From CAXBBB01 sp963841855 (GTDB taxonomy: Bacteria; Bacteroidota; Rhodothermia; Rhodothermales; BA12): DNA of 64,000 nt. The stretch is taken from NCBI GenBank assembly GCA_963841855.1, contig CAWJEJ010000003.1, positions 868,001 to 932,000 of the forward strand, written 5' to 3'. The notes beneath the pieces are model-generated. The model had not been told where the DNA came from. It did no database searches and saw nothing but the letters and a program-made list of their open reading frames with translations. The position numbers and the translations under genes were made by a program. Each line of letters begins with the position of its first letter. Position 1 is the stretch's first letter. Shown in pieces: positions 34,030 through 42,110 of this stretch.

Positions 34030-34830
34030 GTGACGCTTCTCGAATGGCTGCTCTCGCTCGTCGAGTTGAAAGACGTGTTCGAGGTCGCCCTGGTGGCGTT
34101 TCTGTTTTACAAGCTGTACGGCTGGGTCAGGGGCACGATCGCAGTTCAGATCGCGATCGGACTGGGCGGTCTGCTCGTCTTGCAAGCCGTTGTTCAGGCG
34201 CTCGATCTGACGATCCTGCAGGCGCTCTTCGGCTCGCTGAGCGAGGTGTTCGTGCTGGCGCTCATCGTCCTCTTCCAACCCGAACTGCGCCGCCTGCTGC
34301 TGCTGCTGGGCCAAAACTCGTTCGTCCAGCGCATCCTGACGCGAGCGCGCAGGCAGAGCACGGACGTGACGAGCGAAGTCGTGACGGCCGTCGTCGAGAT
34401 GAGCCGCCGCCACATCGGCGCGCTGATCGCGTTCGAGCGCTCGACCGGCCTGCGCTCCTATGCCGAAACTGGTACCATCCTGCGCGCCCAACTCCAGCAC
34501 GACCTGCTGCTGACCATTTTCTACGGACAAAACCCGCTGCACGACGGCGCCGTGATCGTCCGCAACGAACTCATCGAAGCCGCCCGCTGCATCCTTCCCG
34601 TCACGCAGCGCGTCAACATCGACCCCAACCTGGGCCTGCGGCATCGCAGCGCGCTGGGACTGGCTGAGCAGACCGACGCGTTCGTCGTCGTCGTGTCCGA
34701 GGAGACGGGGCAGGTGTCGATCGGCTGGAACGGGCAACTCACACGCGACGTGACCGAGGAGCAACTGCGCGCCTATCTGTCCGAAGCGCTGGGTGCCACG
34801 CGCGAGGAAGCTGCGCCTGTCGAACTCTGA
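34030..34830 (+). CDS. cdaA: Diadenylate cyclase CdaA (c-di-AMP synthase)
   Basis: A 266-residue protein with three N-terminal membrane segments (about 15-85), then the DAC domain with the catalytic DGA at 172-174 and RHR at 204-206. It makes c-di-AMP from two ATP. The start is GTG at 34030 (VTLLEWLLSLVELKD). A partner CdaR is not adjacent. The downstream pcm starts 16 bp later. Confidence 0.94.
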   Translation: MTLLEWLLSLVELKDVFEVALVAFLFYKLYGWVRGTIAVQIAIGLGGLLVLQAVVQALDLTILQALFGSLSEVFVLALIVLFQPELRRLLLLLGQNSFVQRILTRARRQSTDVTSEVVTAVVEMSRRHIGALIAFERSTGLRSYAETGTILRAQLQHDLLLTIFYGQNPLHDGAVIVRNELIEAARCILPVTQRVNIDPNLGLRHRSALGLAEQTDAFVVVVSEETGQVSIGWNGQLTRDVTEEQLRAYLSEALGATREEAAPVEL

Positions 34831-34846
34831 CCGATCTCCTTTCGCC

Positions 34847-35491
34847 ATGACCGATCGCTACGCCCGCCGCCGAATGGCGCTCATCGACCTGCTCCGCGAG
34901 CGGGGCTTGACCGACGAGCGCGTCTTGGACGCCGTCGCCCGCGTGCCGCGCCACGAGTTCGTAGACCAGGCGCTGCACGTGCGCGCCTACCGCGACGAGG
35001 CGCTGCCGATCGGCCTCAAGCAGACGATCTCGCAGCCGTCGACCGTCGCCGCTCAGACGATCCTGGTCAACCCTCAGCCGGGCGAGCGCATCCTGGAGAT
35101 CGGGACCGGAAGCGGCTTCCAGGCCGCCGTCCTCGCCGAACTGGGCGCAGACGTCTACTCGATTGAGCGCCACGAGCCGCTGCACACGCGCACCGCCGAT
35201 CTGCTCGAACGGCTGGGCTATGCGATGCACCTGCGCTGGGGAGACGGTACGCTGGGCTGGCCCGAGGCCGCTCCGTTCGATGCCGTTCTGGTGACGGCCG
35301 GGGGCACAGCCGTTCCGCGACCCCTGATGGAGCAGCTAAAAGTCGGCGGCCGGCTGATCATTCCGGTCGGCGAGACCGGCGGCGAGCAGACTATGCTCCG
35401 CATCGTCCGAACCGGTGCGACGACGTTCGACGAAACCGAGGCGGGCGCCTTCCGCTTCGTACCTCTGATCGGCGACGGACTGAACGACTGA
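34847..35491 (+). CDS. pcm: Protein-L-isoaspartate O-methyltransferase
   Basis: A 214-residue protein with the PCMT motifs: RVPRHEFVDQALHVRAYRDEALPIGLKQTISQP near residue 45, the SAM site ILEIGTGSGFQAAVL, and VGGRLIIPVGE. It repairs isoaspartyl residues in damaged proteins. The ATG at 34847 begins the typical N-terminus (MTDRYARRRMALIDLLRERGL). It probably shares a transcript with folP and cdaA. Confidence 0.94.
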   Translation: MTDRYARRRMALIDLLRERGLTDERVLDAVARVPRHEFVDQALHVRAYRDEALPIGLKQTISQPSTVAAQTILVNPQPGERILEIGTGSGFQAAVLAELGADVYSIERHEPLHTRTADLLERLGYAMHLRWGDGTLGWPEAAPFDAVLVTAGGTAVPRPLMEQLKVGGRLIIPVGETGGEQTMLRIVRTGATTFDETEAGAFRFVPLIGDGLND

Positions 35492-35518
35492 CTCCGAACG
35501 TATCGCTGCACTATTTCC

Positions 35519-35551
35519 CCGTACGGGTGGCTCGCCGAGCCGCCCCTGCCG
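35519..35551. repeat. Degenerate GTAGGGGCGG hairpin after pcm
   Basis: GTACGGGTGGCTCGCCGAGC followed by CGCCCCTGCC resembles the perfect hairpin at 7950-7980 with several changes. It lies 28 bp after the pcm stop and can still fold as a hairpin, so it may also serve as a terminator. Confidence 0.45.
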
Positions 35552-35604
35552 GTTCGACCCTTCGGTCCTACACCTCTGCCGCCCTCACCTCGAACTCCAC
35601 CGCC

Positions 35605-36240
35605 ATGCTCACGCTCTACTGGATCGCCCTGCTCGTCGGCGGCTTCTTCGTCGGCCTCTCGCTCGTGGGCGGCGACGCGGATGCGGGCGATACGGATCTG
35701 GACTTCGACGCAGACGCGGACCTCGATCTGGATCTCGACGCGGACGCGGGCGACGTGGCGTCGGGCGGCGGCTTTTCGGCGGGCGACCTGATCTCGCTGC
35801 GCGCGGTCTTGCTGCTGGCGGCGGCGTTCGGGCTAACGGGCGTGCTGCTCCATTACCTGGGCACGGCCGAACCGCTGGCGGCGATGTTGGCCGCAGTGAC
35901 CGGACTAGTCGTCGCGGTAGGTGGCACTTATACGATCAAAACCATCGGCCAGGCCCACGTGTCGGCCGACACCGGCGTCGACGCGCTGCTGATTGGGCGG
36001 ACGGCGCGCGTCGTCGTTCCGTTCGGCGTCGAGGATCGGGGCGCGGTCGTCGTTACGACTGGAGCAGGGCGCCACCGCGTGCGGGCCTCTTCACTCGGAG
36101 GGCCGGATACGTTCGCTCCGGGCGACGAAGTGGTCGTGGTGCAGATGGAAGACGGCATCGCGCGCGTCGTGCGTCCCGGCGGCGAGCTGCCGATGGACGA
36201 GCCCGCGTCGGTGGTGCCGCGTGTCCGGCTTTCCGAGTGA
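35605..36240 (+). CDS. NfeD/YqiJ-like membrane protein with acidic loop, second copy
   Basis: A 211-residue protein: a first membrane segment (LYWIALLVGGFFVGLSLVGG), a strikingly acidic loop at about 24-55 made of DxDxD units (DLDFDADADLDLDLDADAGD), two more membrane segments (ISLRAVLLLAAAFGLTGVLL, LAAMLAAVTGLVVAVGGTYTI), then an OB-fold domain (DALLIGRTARVVVPFGVEDRGAVVV). It is paralogous in layout to 10284-10871. Here the flotillin gene is separated from it by two genes. Confidence 0.72.
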   Translation: MLTLYWIALLVGGFFVGLSLVGGDADAGDTDLDFDADADLDLDLDADAGDVASGGGFSAGDLISLRAVLLLAAAFGLTGVLLHYLGTAEPLAAMLAAVTGLVVAVGGTYTIKTIGQAHVSADTGVDALLIGRTARVVVPFGVEDRGAVVVTTGAGRHRVRASSLGGPDTFAPGDEVVVVQMEDGIARVVRPGGELPMDEPASVVPRVRLSE

Positions 36241-36286
36241 GCGGCGCGGGCAGGTTCGAGCGCGTAAAGCCAGCAGAGAGGCGCCG

Positions 36287-37249
36287 GTGAAGCATCGTCG
36301 ACCGCATACGTTTGCACTCAAGGCTCTCCGGTTGATCGGCGTCAACGTGCTCGTCTTGGCCGCCGCGCTCGGTGCCATCGAAGGCGGTGTCCGCCTCGCC
36401 TACCCCGAAATCGCGCCCTACCGGACCGAGGCGCATTTGTTCGAGCCTGGCGTGTATGGCGCGACGAGAGGCATAGCGCGCAGCGCCAGTGGATACAGCG
36501 GCAGCGCGCTGCTTCGCTCGGACGAGACGCGCATGTGGCGCTACAGCGCGGCGGCCGAGTCCCAGCAGACGTGGTTGTTCTTGGGAGACTCGGTGACGAT
36601 GGGCGTTTACGTCGCCTCGGATTCCACGTTTGCAGGGCGCCTCCACGGACGAGTCGGCGTGCGCAACCCCAGCATCGTCGGCTACACTCCGGCGGACTAT
36701 GCGCGCGTCGCTAGCGCGGTCGCGGAGCGCGAACGGCCGCAGCGTGTGCTCGTCAACTGGTGCCCCAACGACATCTACCTCGACGCCGTCCCCGACTCGG
36801 CTCCCGAAGTCGATCCCGGCCCGATCGGCCACGTGCACCGCTTTTTGCTGAGCCGCGTGTACACCTACCAAGTCGTCAAAGCGCTCTTGTTCGACCGTAC
36901 GGCGCAATACTACGCGTACGAAAAACGACTCTATGCCGACTCGGCACGCGTCGCGGGCGTTCGGGACCAACTGAGCCGCATTGCAGGCGAGGCCCGCGGA
37001 GTCGGAGCCGAGCTGACGTTCGTCGTGCATCCCTACCTCGCCTCACTCGGCGATCCCGATTGGCCCGGCCTGATGGGCCCGATCACAGAGCGCGCCCTGG
37101 CGCTGGGCTTCGACGTCGTGGATGCGACGCCGTGGCTGGAGCGGCAGAGCGATCACGCGGCGCTGTACCTGTATGGGGACGGATTCCACTACTCGGAGCG
37201 AGGCCATGCGGTCGTGGCTGCGGGACTGATCGAGCGGTACGAGTTGTGA
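36287..37249 (+). CDS. SGNH/GDSL-type hydrolase, membrane anchored
   Basis: A 320-residue protein: an N-terminal hydrophobic anchor (LRLIGVNVLVLAAALGAIEGG), then the SGNH domain with WLFLGDSVTMG (nucleophile Ser), NPSIVGYTPADYA, VLVNWCPNDIYLD (Asn), and the C-terminal DGFHYSERGH containing the catalytic Asp-His pair. Such proteins are esterases, often acting on polysaccharide acetyl groups. The GTG start at 36287 gives a basic N-terminus before the anchor. Confidence 0.75.
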   Translation: MKHRRPHTFALKALRLIGVNVLVLAAALGAIEGGVRLAYPEIAPYRTEAHLFEPGVYGATRGIARSASGYSGSALLRSDETRMWRYSAAAESQQTWLFLGDSVTMGVYVASDSTFAGRLHGRVGVRNPSIVGYTPADYARVASAVAERERPQRVLVNWCPNDIYLDAVPDSAPEVDPGPIGHVHRFLLSRVYTYQVVKALLFDRTAQYYAYEKRLYADSARVAGVRDQLSRIAGEARGVGAELTFVVHPYLASLGDPDWPGLMGPITERALALGFDVVDATPWLERQSDHAALYLYGDGFHYSERGHAVVAAGLIERYEL

Positions 37250-37557
37250 AGAGAGGTGGGGCGGTATCTGGCGGTGCGGAAAGCGAGATCGGAGAACCGA
37301 TTCGGCAAACGGCAAGCTGACCGCCGTGTGGTGAGCGACAGTCCCTTCGGGCCGATGGGCCGCGTACCTTTGCCCATGCGCTCTCTAAGCACTGCTCCCT
37401 TTCGTCCACTCTACGTCATGAGGATTGCGACCTCCGCCGATGGCACCCCCGTGACGCAGTGTATCGCGGCGCGCACGAACACGCGCCGAGCCGACGACGT
37501 GCTGATCGCTTCGGATCGGCGACGCACCCGCCCTCTCCGTGCATCGCGGGCACACGC

Positions 37558-38496
37558 GTGATCGACACTTCGACTAGCGGCCCCGAACCCAACGTGTGCG
37601 TGACGTGCGGCGAGCGGCTGCAGGGCCGCTACTGCCACGCGTGCGGCGAGAAACGACCGGCAGAGGGCGACCGCACCGTGCGTCACTTCGTGGGCGACGT
37701 ACTCGGTTCGGCACTCAGCATCGACGGCACGTTCTGGCGCACGTTTCGCCTGCTCGTCTTTCGTCCCGGCGCGCTGACGGCCGAGCATATTGCCGGTCGA
37801 CGGCGGCCCTATCTGACGCCGCTGCGCCTGTTCTTGCTGTGCAACGTGGCGTACTTCGTCGCGCAACCGTATACCGGATTTTCAGGCTACAACACGCCGT
37901 TGCGCTCGCAGATGAGTCAGCAAGCGTACAGCCGGTCCAGCGACATCCGCGGCCATATCGCAGATCGGCTGGGGTTCGACGCGCGCATCGACGCGGACGA
38001 ACTCGCCGAGTCTGAGGCTTTTCGGTTCTACGAACAGCGCTTCGACGCGCGGAGTGACGCACTGGCGCGCACGCTCGTCATCCTGCTCATTCCCCTGACT
38101 GCGCTGCTGCTCAAAGCGCTCTTGCCGCGCCGCCTGCTGGCCGACCATTTAGTGTTCGCGACGCACCTGATGGCGTGGCAGCTTCTCGTCGTCATGTCGG
38201 CGTGGCTGCTGCTCTACGGCTCGGTGCTGCAAGGTGCTCTGCTCTACCTGCCCCTCCCGCGGGGACTACTCGTCCACATCAATGAGACGCACGCGCTGTG
38301 GTTCGTCCTGATCTACCTGTTTCTGGCCCTGCGCCGCGCTTACGGTCTGACGCGCGGCACAGCGGCGTGGCGCTCGGGCGTGCTGGCGCTTCCGCCGGTC
38401 TATGGCATCGGAGTCGCCGGGCTGCTCGTCATCGGCATGGTGTTTTACCGCTACCTGCTGTTCTGGATCACGTTCTGGACGGTGGGCGCGGGCTGA
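37558..38496 (+). CDS. DUF3667 family protein, zinc ribbon plus membrane domain
   Basis: A 312-residue protein. The N-terminus has a CxxC...CxxC zinc ribbon (VCVTCGERLQGRYCHACGEKR), then TVRHFVGDVLGSALSIDGTFWRTFRLLVFRPGALTAEHIAGRRRPYLTPLRLFL, diagnostic of DUF3667, and four or five C-terminal membrane segments. Function is not established. The start is GTG 37558. The 308-bp gap before it (37250-37557) holds no gene that I can support; TACCTTTG at 37365 resembles a Bacteroidota -7 box. Confidence 0.8.
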   Translation: MIDTSTSGPEPNVCVTCGERLQGRYCHACGEKRPAEGDRTVRHFVGDVLGSALSIDGTFWRTFRLLVFRPGALTAEHIAGRRRPYLTPLRLFLLCNVAYFVAQPYTGFSGYNTPLRSQMSQQAYSRSSDIRGHIADRLGFDARIDADELAESEAFRFYEQRFDARSDALARTLVILLIPLTALLLKALLPRRLLADHLVFATHLMAWQLLVVMSAWLLLYGSVLQGALLYLPLPRGLLVHINETHALWFVLIYLFLALRRAYGLTRGTAAWRSGVLALPPVYGIGVAGLLVIGMVFYRYLLFWITFWTVGAG

Positions 38497-38533
38497 CGGC
38501 CGTTGAAATCGTCTTCACGTGGAGCGCGCCGCG

Positions 38534-38541
38534 TACCTTTG
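38534..38541 (+). promoter_or_regulatory. Possible Bacteroidota-type -7 element before the second flotillin gene
   Basis: TACCTTTG matches TAnnTTTG, with about 50 bp to the flotillin ATG. No good -33 TTTG box is visible at the expected distance, so this is weak. Confidence 0.3.
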
Positions 38542-38591
38542 CTCTGAGCGCGTCGTAGGCGCTGCATCCTCCGCATTTTATCCCCACCGTC

Positions 38592-39872
38592 ATGACCGAA
38601 GCCCTCGTCATCGCAGGCGTCATCATCGTCTTCCTGCTCGTCGTTTTGCAGTTCATCAAGGCGAACCTCAAAATCTGCCAGCCCAACGAGATCCTGATCT
38701 TCTCGGGTCAGCAGCGCCAGATGCCCGACGGCACGTCGCGCGGATATCGCACGATCAAGGGCGGGCGCGGCTTTCGGATTCCCGTCATCGAAGAAGTCGA
38801 CCGGCTCGATCTGCGGACGCTTCCGCTCGATCTGATGGTGACCAACGCGTTCTCCAAAGGCGGCATTCCGCTTCAGGTGCGCGCCATCGCGAACGTCAAG
38901 ATCGCGTCGCAAGAGCCCGAGTTGAGCAACGCCGTCGAGCGGCTGTTGGGTAAGGATCTCGCCGAAGTGCAGATGATCGCCAAGGAAACGCTCGAAGGCA
39001 ACCTGCGCGGAGTTCTGGCACTGCTGACGCCCGAGGAGGTCAACGAGGACCGACTGAAGTTTGCCAAAGAACTGCTCGACGAAGCCGACATGGACCTTTC
39101 GGCACTGGGACTGCACCTGGACACGCTCAAAATCCAGTCGATCGACGACGATACGGGCTACCTCAACGCCATCGGCCGGCAGCAAACGGCGCACATCATT
39201 TCGGCGGCCGAAGTGATCGAAGCCAAGAAGATGGAGCAGGCCAAGGTGGCGCAGGCGCGGGCGGATCTGGCCGTCGCCGAAGCCGAGAACGAAGTGCGCA
39301 TCGTCCGGGCGCAACTAGATGCCAAGAGCCAGGCCGAGGAGGCCCGCGCGGGCATGGCGTCGCGCGTCGCCGAAGCGCAGGCCGAGCAGGAACTGGCCGA
39401 GCAAGAGATCTTGCTGATGGAGAAGCGCGAGCGCGCCGGAACGGTCATCAAAGCCGAGGCGCAGCGCCAGGCGTTGATGGAAATCGCCAAGGGCGACGCG
39501 GCCAAGATTACCGAGAGCGGCAACGCCGAGATTGCCATCCTCCAGCAAAAGATGGAGCTGTGGAAAGCCGCCGGAGACGACGCCGAGCGCCTGTTTCTCA
39601 TCCAGATGCTGCCCGAAATCCTCAAGGAGGTCATCAAGACGGTGGATAACCTCAAGATCGACAAGCTGACAGTCGTCGACAGCGGCGGAGCGGGGCAGGG
39701 CGTTCCCGCCGTCATGAGCCAGATCGCCGGAGCCACGCCCGCCCTTCTCGAAAGCCTGCGCGCCTCGACCGGAGTCGACATCGCCGGGATGCTGGCCCAG
39801 GCGTCCGCGCCGCGCGCTCTGGGTCCGCATAGCAACGGAGCCAAGGACAACGGCGAAGTGCCGAGCGTGTGA
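38592..39872 (+). CDS. Flotillin-like SPFH protein, second locus
   Basis: A 426-residue protein: an N-terminal membrane helix (LVIAGVIIVFLLVVLQFI), an SPFH domain (KICQPNEILIFSGQQRQMPDGTSRGYRTIKGGRGFRIPVIEEVDRLDLRTLPLD), an Ala/Glu-rich coiled coil at about 205-330 and a hydrophobic C-terminal stretch (LFLIQMLPEILKEVIKTVDNLKIDKLTVVDSG). This resembles classical flotillin more than YqiK, in contrast to the first locus. Its TGA overlaps the GTG of a small membrane gene. Confidence 0.88.
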   Translation: MTEALVIAGVIIVFLLVVLQFIKANLKICQPNEILIFSGQQRQMPDGTSRGYRTIKGGRGFRIPVIEEVDRLDLRTLPLDLMVTNAFSKGGIPLQVRAIANVKIASQEPELSNAVERLLGKDLAEVQMIAKETLEGNLRGVLALLTPEEVNEDRLKFAKELLDEADMDLSALGLHLDTLKIQSIDDDTGYLNAIGRQQTAHIISAAEVIEAKKMEQAKVAQARADLAVAEAENEVRIVRAQLDAKSQAEEARAGMASRVAEAQAEQELAEQEILLMEKRERAGTVIKAEAQRQALMEIAKGDAAKITESGNAEIAILQQKMELWKAAGDDAERLFLIQMLPEILKEVIKTVDNLKIDKLTVVDSGGAGQGVPAVMSQIAGATPALLESLRASTGVDIAGMLAQASAPRALGPHSNGAKDNGEVPSV

Positions 39873-40267
39873 GCGACAACCTGTTTGCCGTCATCGCCGG
39901 AGTGTTGACTTTTGTGGCGTTTGCTGCCCACACGTTCGTCGGCGCCCGCGAGTACCGGCTCTTTGCTCCTGATGAAGATGTCGGCCCGGCTCGCACGGCG
40001 TGGGTGCAAGCACTGGCCGGGTGGCACTGGGTGTCGATCAGTTTGCTCGCCGCCGCCGCCGTCCTGCTGCTCATCGGATTCACCGATGCGGTGCCGAACG
40101 AGCCAACCGTTCTCCTGATGTTGAGCGGGTTCTTCGGGCTGGGCGGAATTGCCTGGCTTGCCACTCTAGTCGTTTCCGGGCGAGGGGTTCGTCTTCGGTA
40201 TCTCGCTCTGGGGCAATGGCTATTCTGCTTCGTCGTCGCTGGACTAGCCTATCTCGCAGCGGAATAG
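39869..40267 (+). CDS. Four-helix integral membrane protein
   Basis: A 132-residue protein with four membrane segments and little else; short loops contain REYRLFAPDED and RGVRLRYLA. The GTG start overlaps the flotillin stop by 4 bp, so co-translation is likely. No family recognised. Its 3' end overlaps the convergent glycosyltransferase gene by 19 bp. Confidence 0.65.
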   Translation: MSDNLFAVIAGVLTFVAFAAHTFVGAREYRLFAPDEDVGPARTAWVQALAGWHWVSISLLAAAAVLLLIGFTDAVPNEPTVLLMLSGFFGLGGIAWLATLVVSGRGVRLRYLALGQWLFCFVVAGLAYLAAE

Positions 40268-40968
40268 AGTCGCCGCCGAATCGAGCGCAGCACCTGCTTC
40301 CACCTGCTCTTTCCGCTGAGTCCGTAGCCGTGCCGCGTCACCGTGCCGCGCCCGACGTGGTAGGCGTACTCGGCGACGGGAAAATCAGCCACCGCCAAGC
40401 CGCGCGCCTGCGCCGACTCCATCGTGCGGACGAACGGAGCGCCGTGCTTCTCGAACGGAGCCAGCGTCCGGTACGTCGCCACGTCGATCAGGGCGCAGTG
40501 CGGATGGACGTAGGGCGTTCCGCCGGGCGCGTCGACGTTGAAGCCGTCCGAGTCGACTCGGATCAGGTGGCCGACGGCCCAGGCGCCGGTTTCTTGGGCG
40601 CGATCCGTCATCGCCCGGATCAGTCCTGGACGCCAGACGAACGTGTCGGTGTCGAGAATCAGCAGGCGCCGAGCAGACGTGGCGTGCATCGCGGCGTCCA
40701 TCGCCGGACCGTGGTGCCAGTTGATGCCCGTCGATAGGCGAAAAGGCGCTAGCGCATCGGCGTCAGCGTTCAAGCGCTCGGACGTGTCGTCGGGCGAGGC
40801 GTTGTCGATGACGGTGATGGGAACGGTCGGCTCCAGTCGGCGCAGCAGGTGGACGGCGCCGCGCGTCATGGCGGACGTGCCGTAGCTGGCCAGCAGGGCT
40901 TCGACGTCGGGCGAGACGAACGCGTCGGCGCTGCGGACGGTGGAAAACGTCAGGGCGAGATCGGGCAT
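40249..40968 (-). CDS. Family 2 glycosyltransferase
   Basis: A 239-residue GT-A fold protein: VPITVIDNASPDDTSERL binds the nucleotide sugar, and LLILDTDTFVWRPG contains the DxD metal motif. The C-terminal part (HGYGLSGKSRWKQVLRSIRRRL) is basic and may touch the membrane. The acceptor is unknown. It follows the FecR-like gene on the minus strand with 18 bp between. Confidence 0.75.
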   Translation of the reverse strand: MPDLALTFSTVRSADAFVSPDVEALLASYGTSAMTRGAVHLLRRLEPTVPITVIDNASPDDTSERLNADADALAPFRLSTGINWHHGPAMDAAMHATSARRLLILDTDTFVWRPGLIRAMTDRAQETGAWAVGHLIRVDSDGFNVDAPGGTPYVHPHCALIDVATYRTLAPFEKHGAPFVRTMESAQARGLAVADFPVAEYAYHVGRGTVTRHGYGLSGKSRWKQVLRSIRRRLYSAAR

Positions 40969-40986
40969 GGTCTCGGGTCAGGGGCC

Positions 40987-41949
40987 TCAACGCTGGGTGA
41001 AGACGTACGCGTTGCCGCTGCGAACGAACGTGCCGCCCGCCGCGTCGCCGATAACGGCGAGCGCCGAGTCCAGCGTCGTCAGGCGGAACGTGCCCGTCAG
41101 GCGGCGGCCGCGCGACAAGGGCGGAACGCGGACGGCGCTGCCGAAGTGGCGGCTCAACTCGTCGGTCGCGTCCGTAAACGGCGTTCGGTCGAGCAGCAGC
41201 GTACCCGTCGTCCAGTCGAGGATCGCATCGGGAGAGGCGGCGGCGGTGGGAAGGCCCAGTCGTCGTCCGCGCACCGCAGCCTGCTGCCCACCGCCGACGG
41301 TCCGCACCGAATCGGCCTCGACGGTCACCGATCCGCTCTCGACGTAGACCAGGGCCGACGAATCCGACGCGGCGATGGCGAACCGAGCGCCCGGCGTCGT
41401 CACGCGGACCGGACCGGCGTCGATGACGAATGGATTGGACGGATCGGGCAGGATGGTGAAGCGCGCGTCGCCGCGCAAGATGTAGTGCCGGTCGGTAGGC
41501 GTCAGGAGCACGCGCGGCGCCTCGGCCCCTCCGACGCCACCGACGGCTCGCAGCGACGCGCCCGAGCGCAACAGTACGTCCGAGTCGTCCGGAAGCGTGG
41601 TCGCGACGGGCGACGATCCCGGCTCGGCGACCTGGGCGAACGAGCGGGTCAGGTCGGGCTTGGGCCACGCCCACACCATCGCGCCGATTACGCCGATCGC
41701 GACGAGTCCAGCAGCGATCCGAACGACGAGCGGCAACCCGGTCGGCGCCTGGACAATCGTCTGCGGACGCTTGGTCTCGCGCGTCGCTAGGTGCTCCATC
41801 GTGCCGGGCGTCTCGACCGCTTCGGCTGGCGGTGGGTCGGCAGTCGGCGTGCTGTCGGCGGCCAGTTGATCCGCCGAGGCATCGGCGCGAGCTTCCGGGT
41901 CGTCGCCGAGCGGAGGCGGCGGAGCGGATTCGTCGGAAGGTGGGAGCAT
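40987..41949 (-). CDS. FecR-like transmembrane protein
   Basis: A 320-residue protein: an acidic, Pro-rich cytoplasmic N-terminus (1-70), one membrane helix (VVRIAAGLVAIGVIGAMVWAW), then a periplasmic FecR domain (SGASLRAVGG, HYILRGDARFTI, VTTPGARFAIAA) and a C-terminal DUF4974-like domain (LLDRTPFTDATDELSRHFGSAVRVPPL, then GTFRLTTLDSALAVI). FecR proteins are anti-sigma regulators of TonB uptake. No ECF sigma gene is adjacent, and the N-terminus lacks the usual anti-sigma look, so the role is open. Confidence 0.75.
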   Translation of the reverse strand: MLPPSDESAPPPPLGDDPEARADASADQLAADSTPTADPPPAEAVETPGTMEHLATRETKRPQTIVQAPTGLPLVVRIAAGLVAIGVIGAMVWAWPKPDLTRSFAQVAEPGSSPVATTLPDDSDVLLRSGASLRAVGGVGGAEAPRVLLTPTDRHYILRGDARFTILPDPSNPFVIDAGPVRVTTPGARFAIAASDSSALVYVESGSVTVEADSVRTVGGGQQAAVRGRRLGLPTAAASPDAILDWTTGTLLLDRTPFTDATDELSRHFGSAVRVPPLSRGRRLTGTFRLTTLDSALAVIGDAAGGTFVRSGNAYVFTQR

Positions 41950-42110
41950 TAGCAGCTAGCGTGGGCGTGAGAGGCGACAGGATACAGCACGTGCAGCCAC
42001 TGGGCTCGCATCGGCGCGCGGCGAGCGCAAGTGTAACGCCGTACGCAGATTCGGCGGGCGAACCCCGCGTCACCCATCCGCATTCTCTCTCCATGTCCAA
42101 CTGCTTTGCC

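Noticed and set aside
37365..37372. TACCTTTG as a promoter of the DUF3667 gene
   Set aside because: No -33 TTTG box is found at 17-23 bp and the gene start is nearly 190 bp away; kept only as a note.
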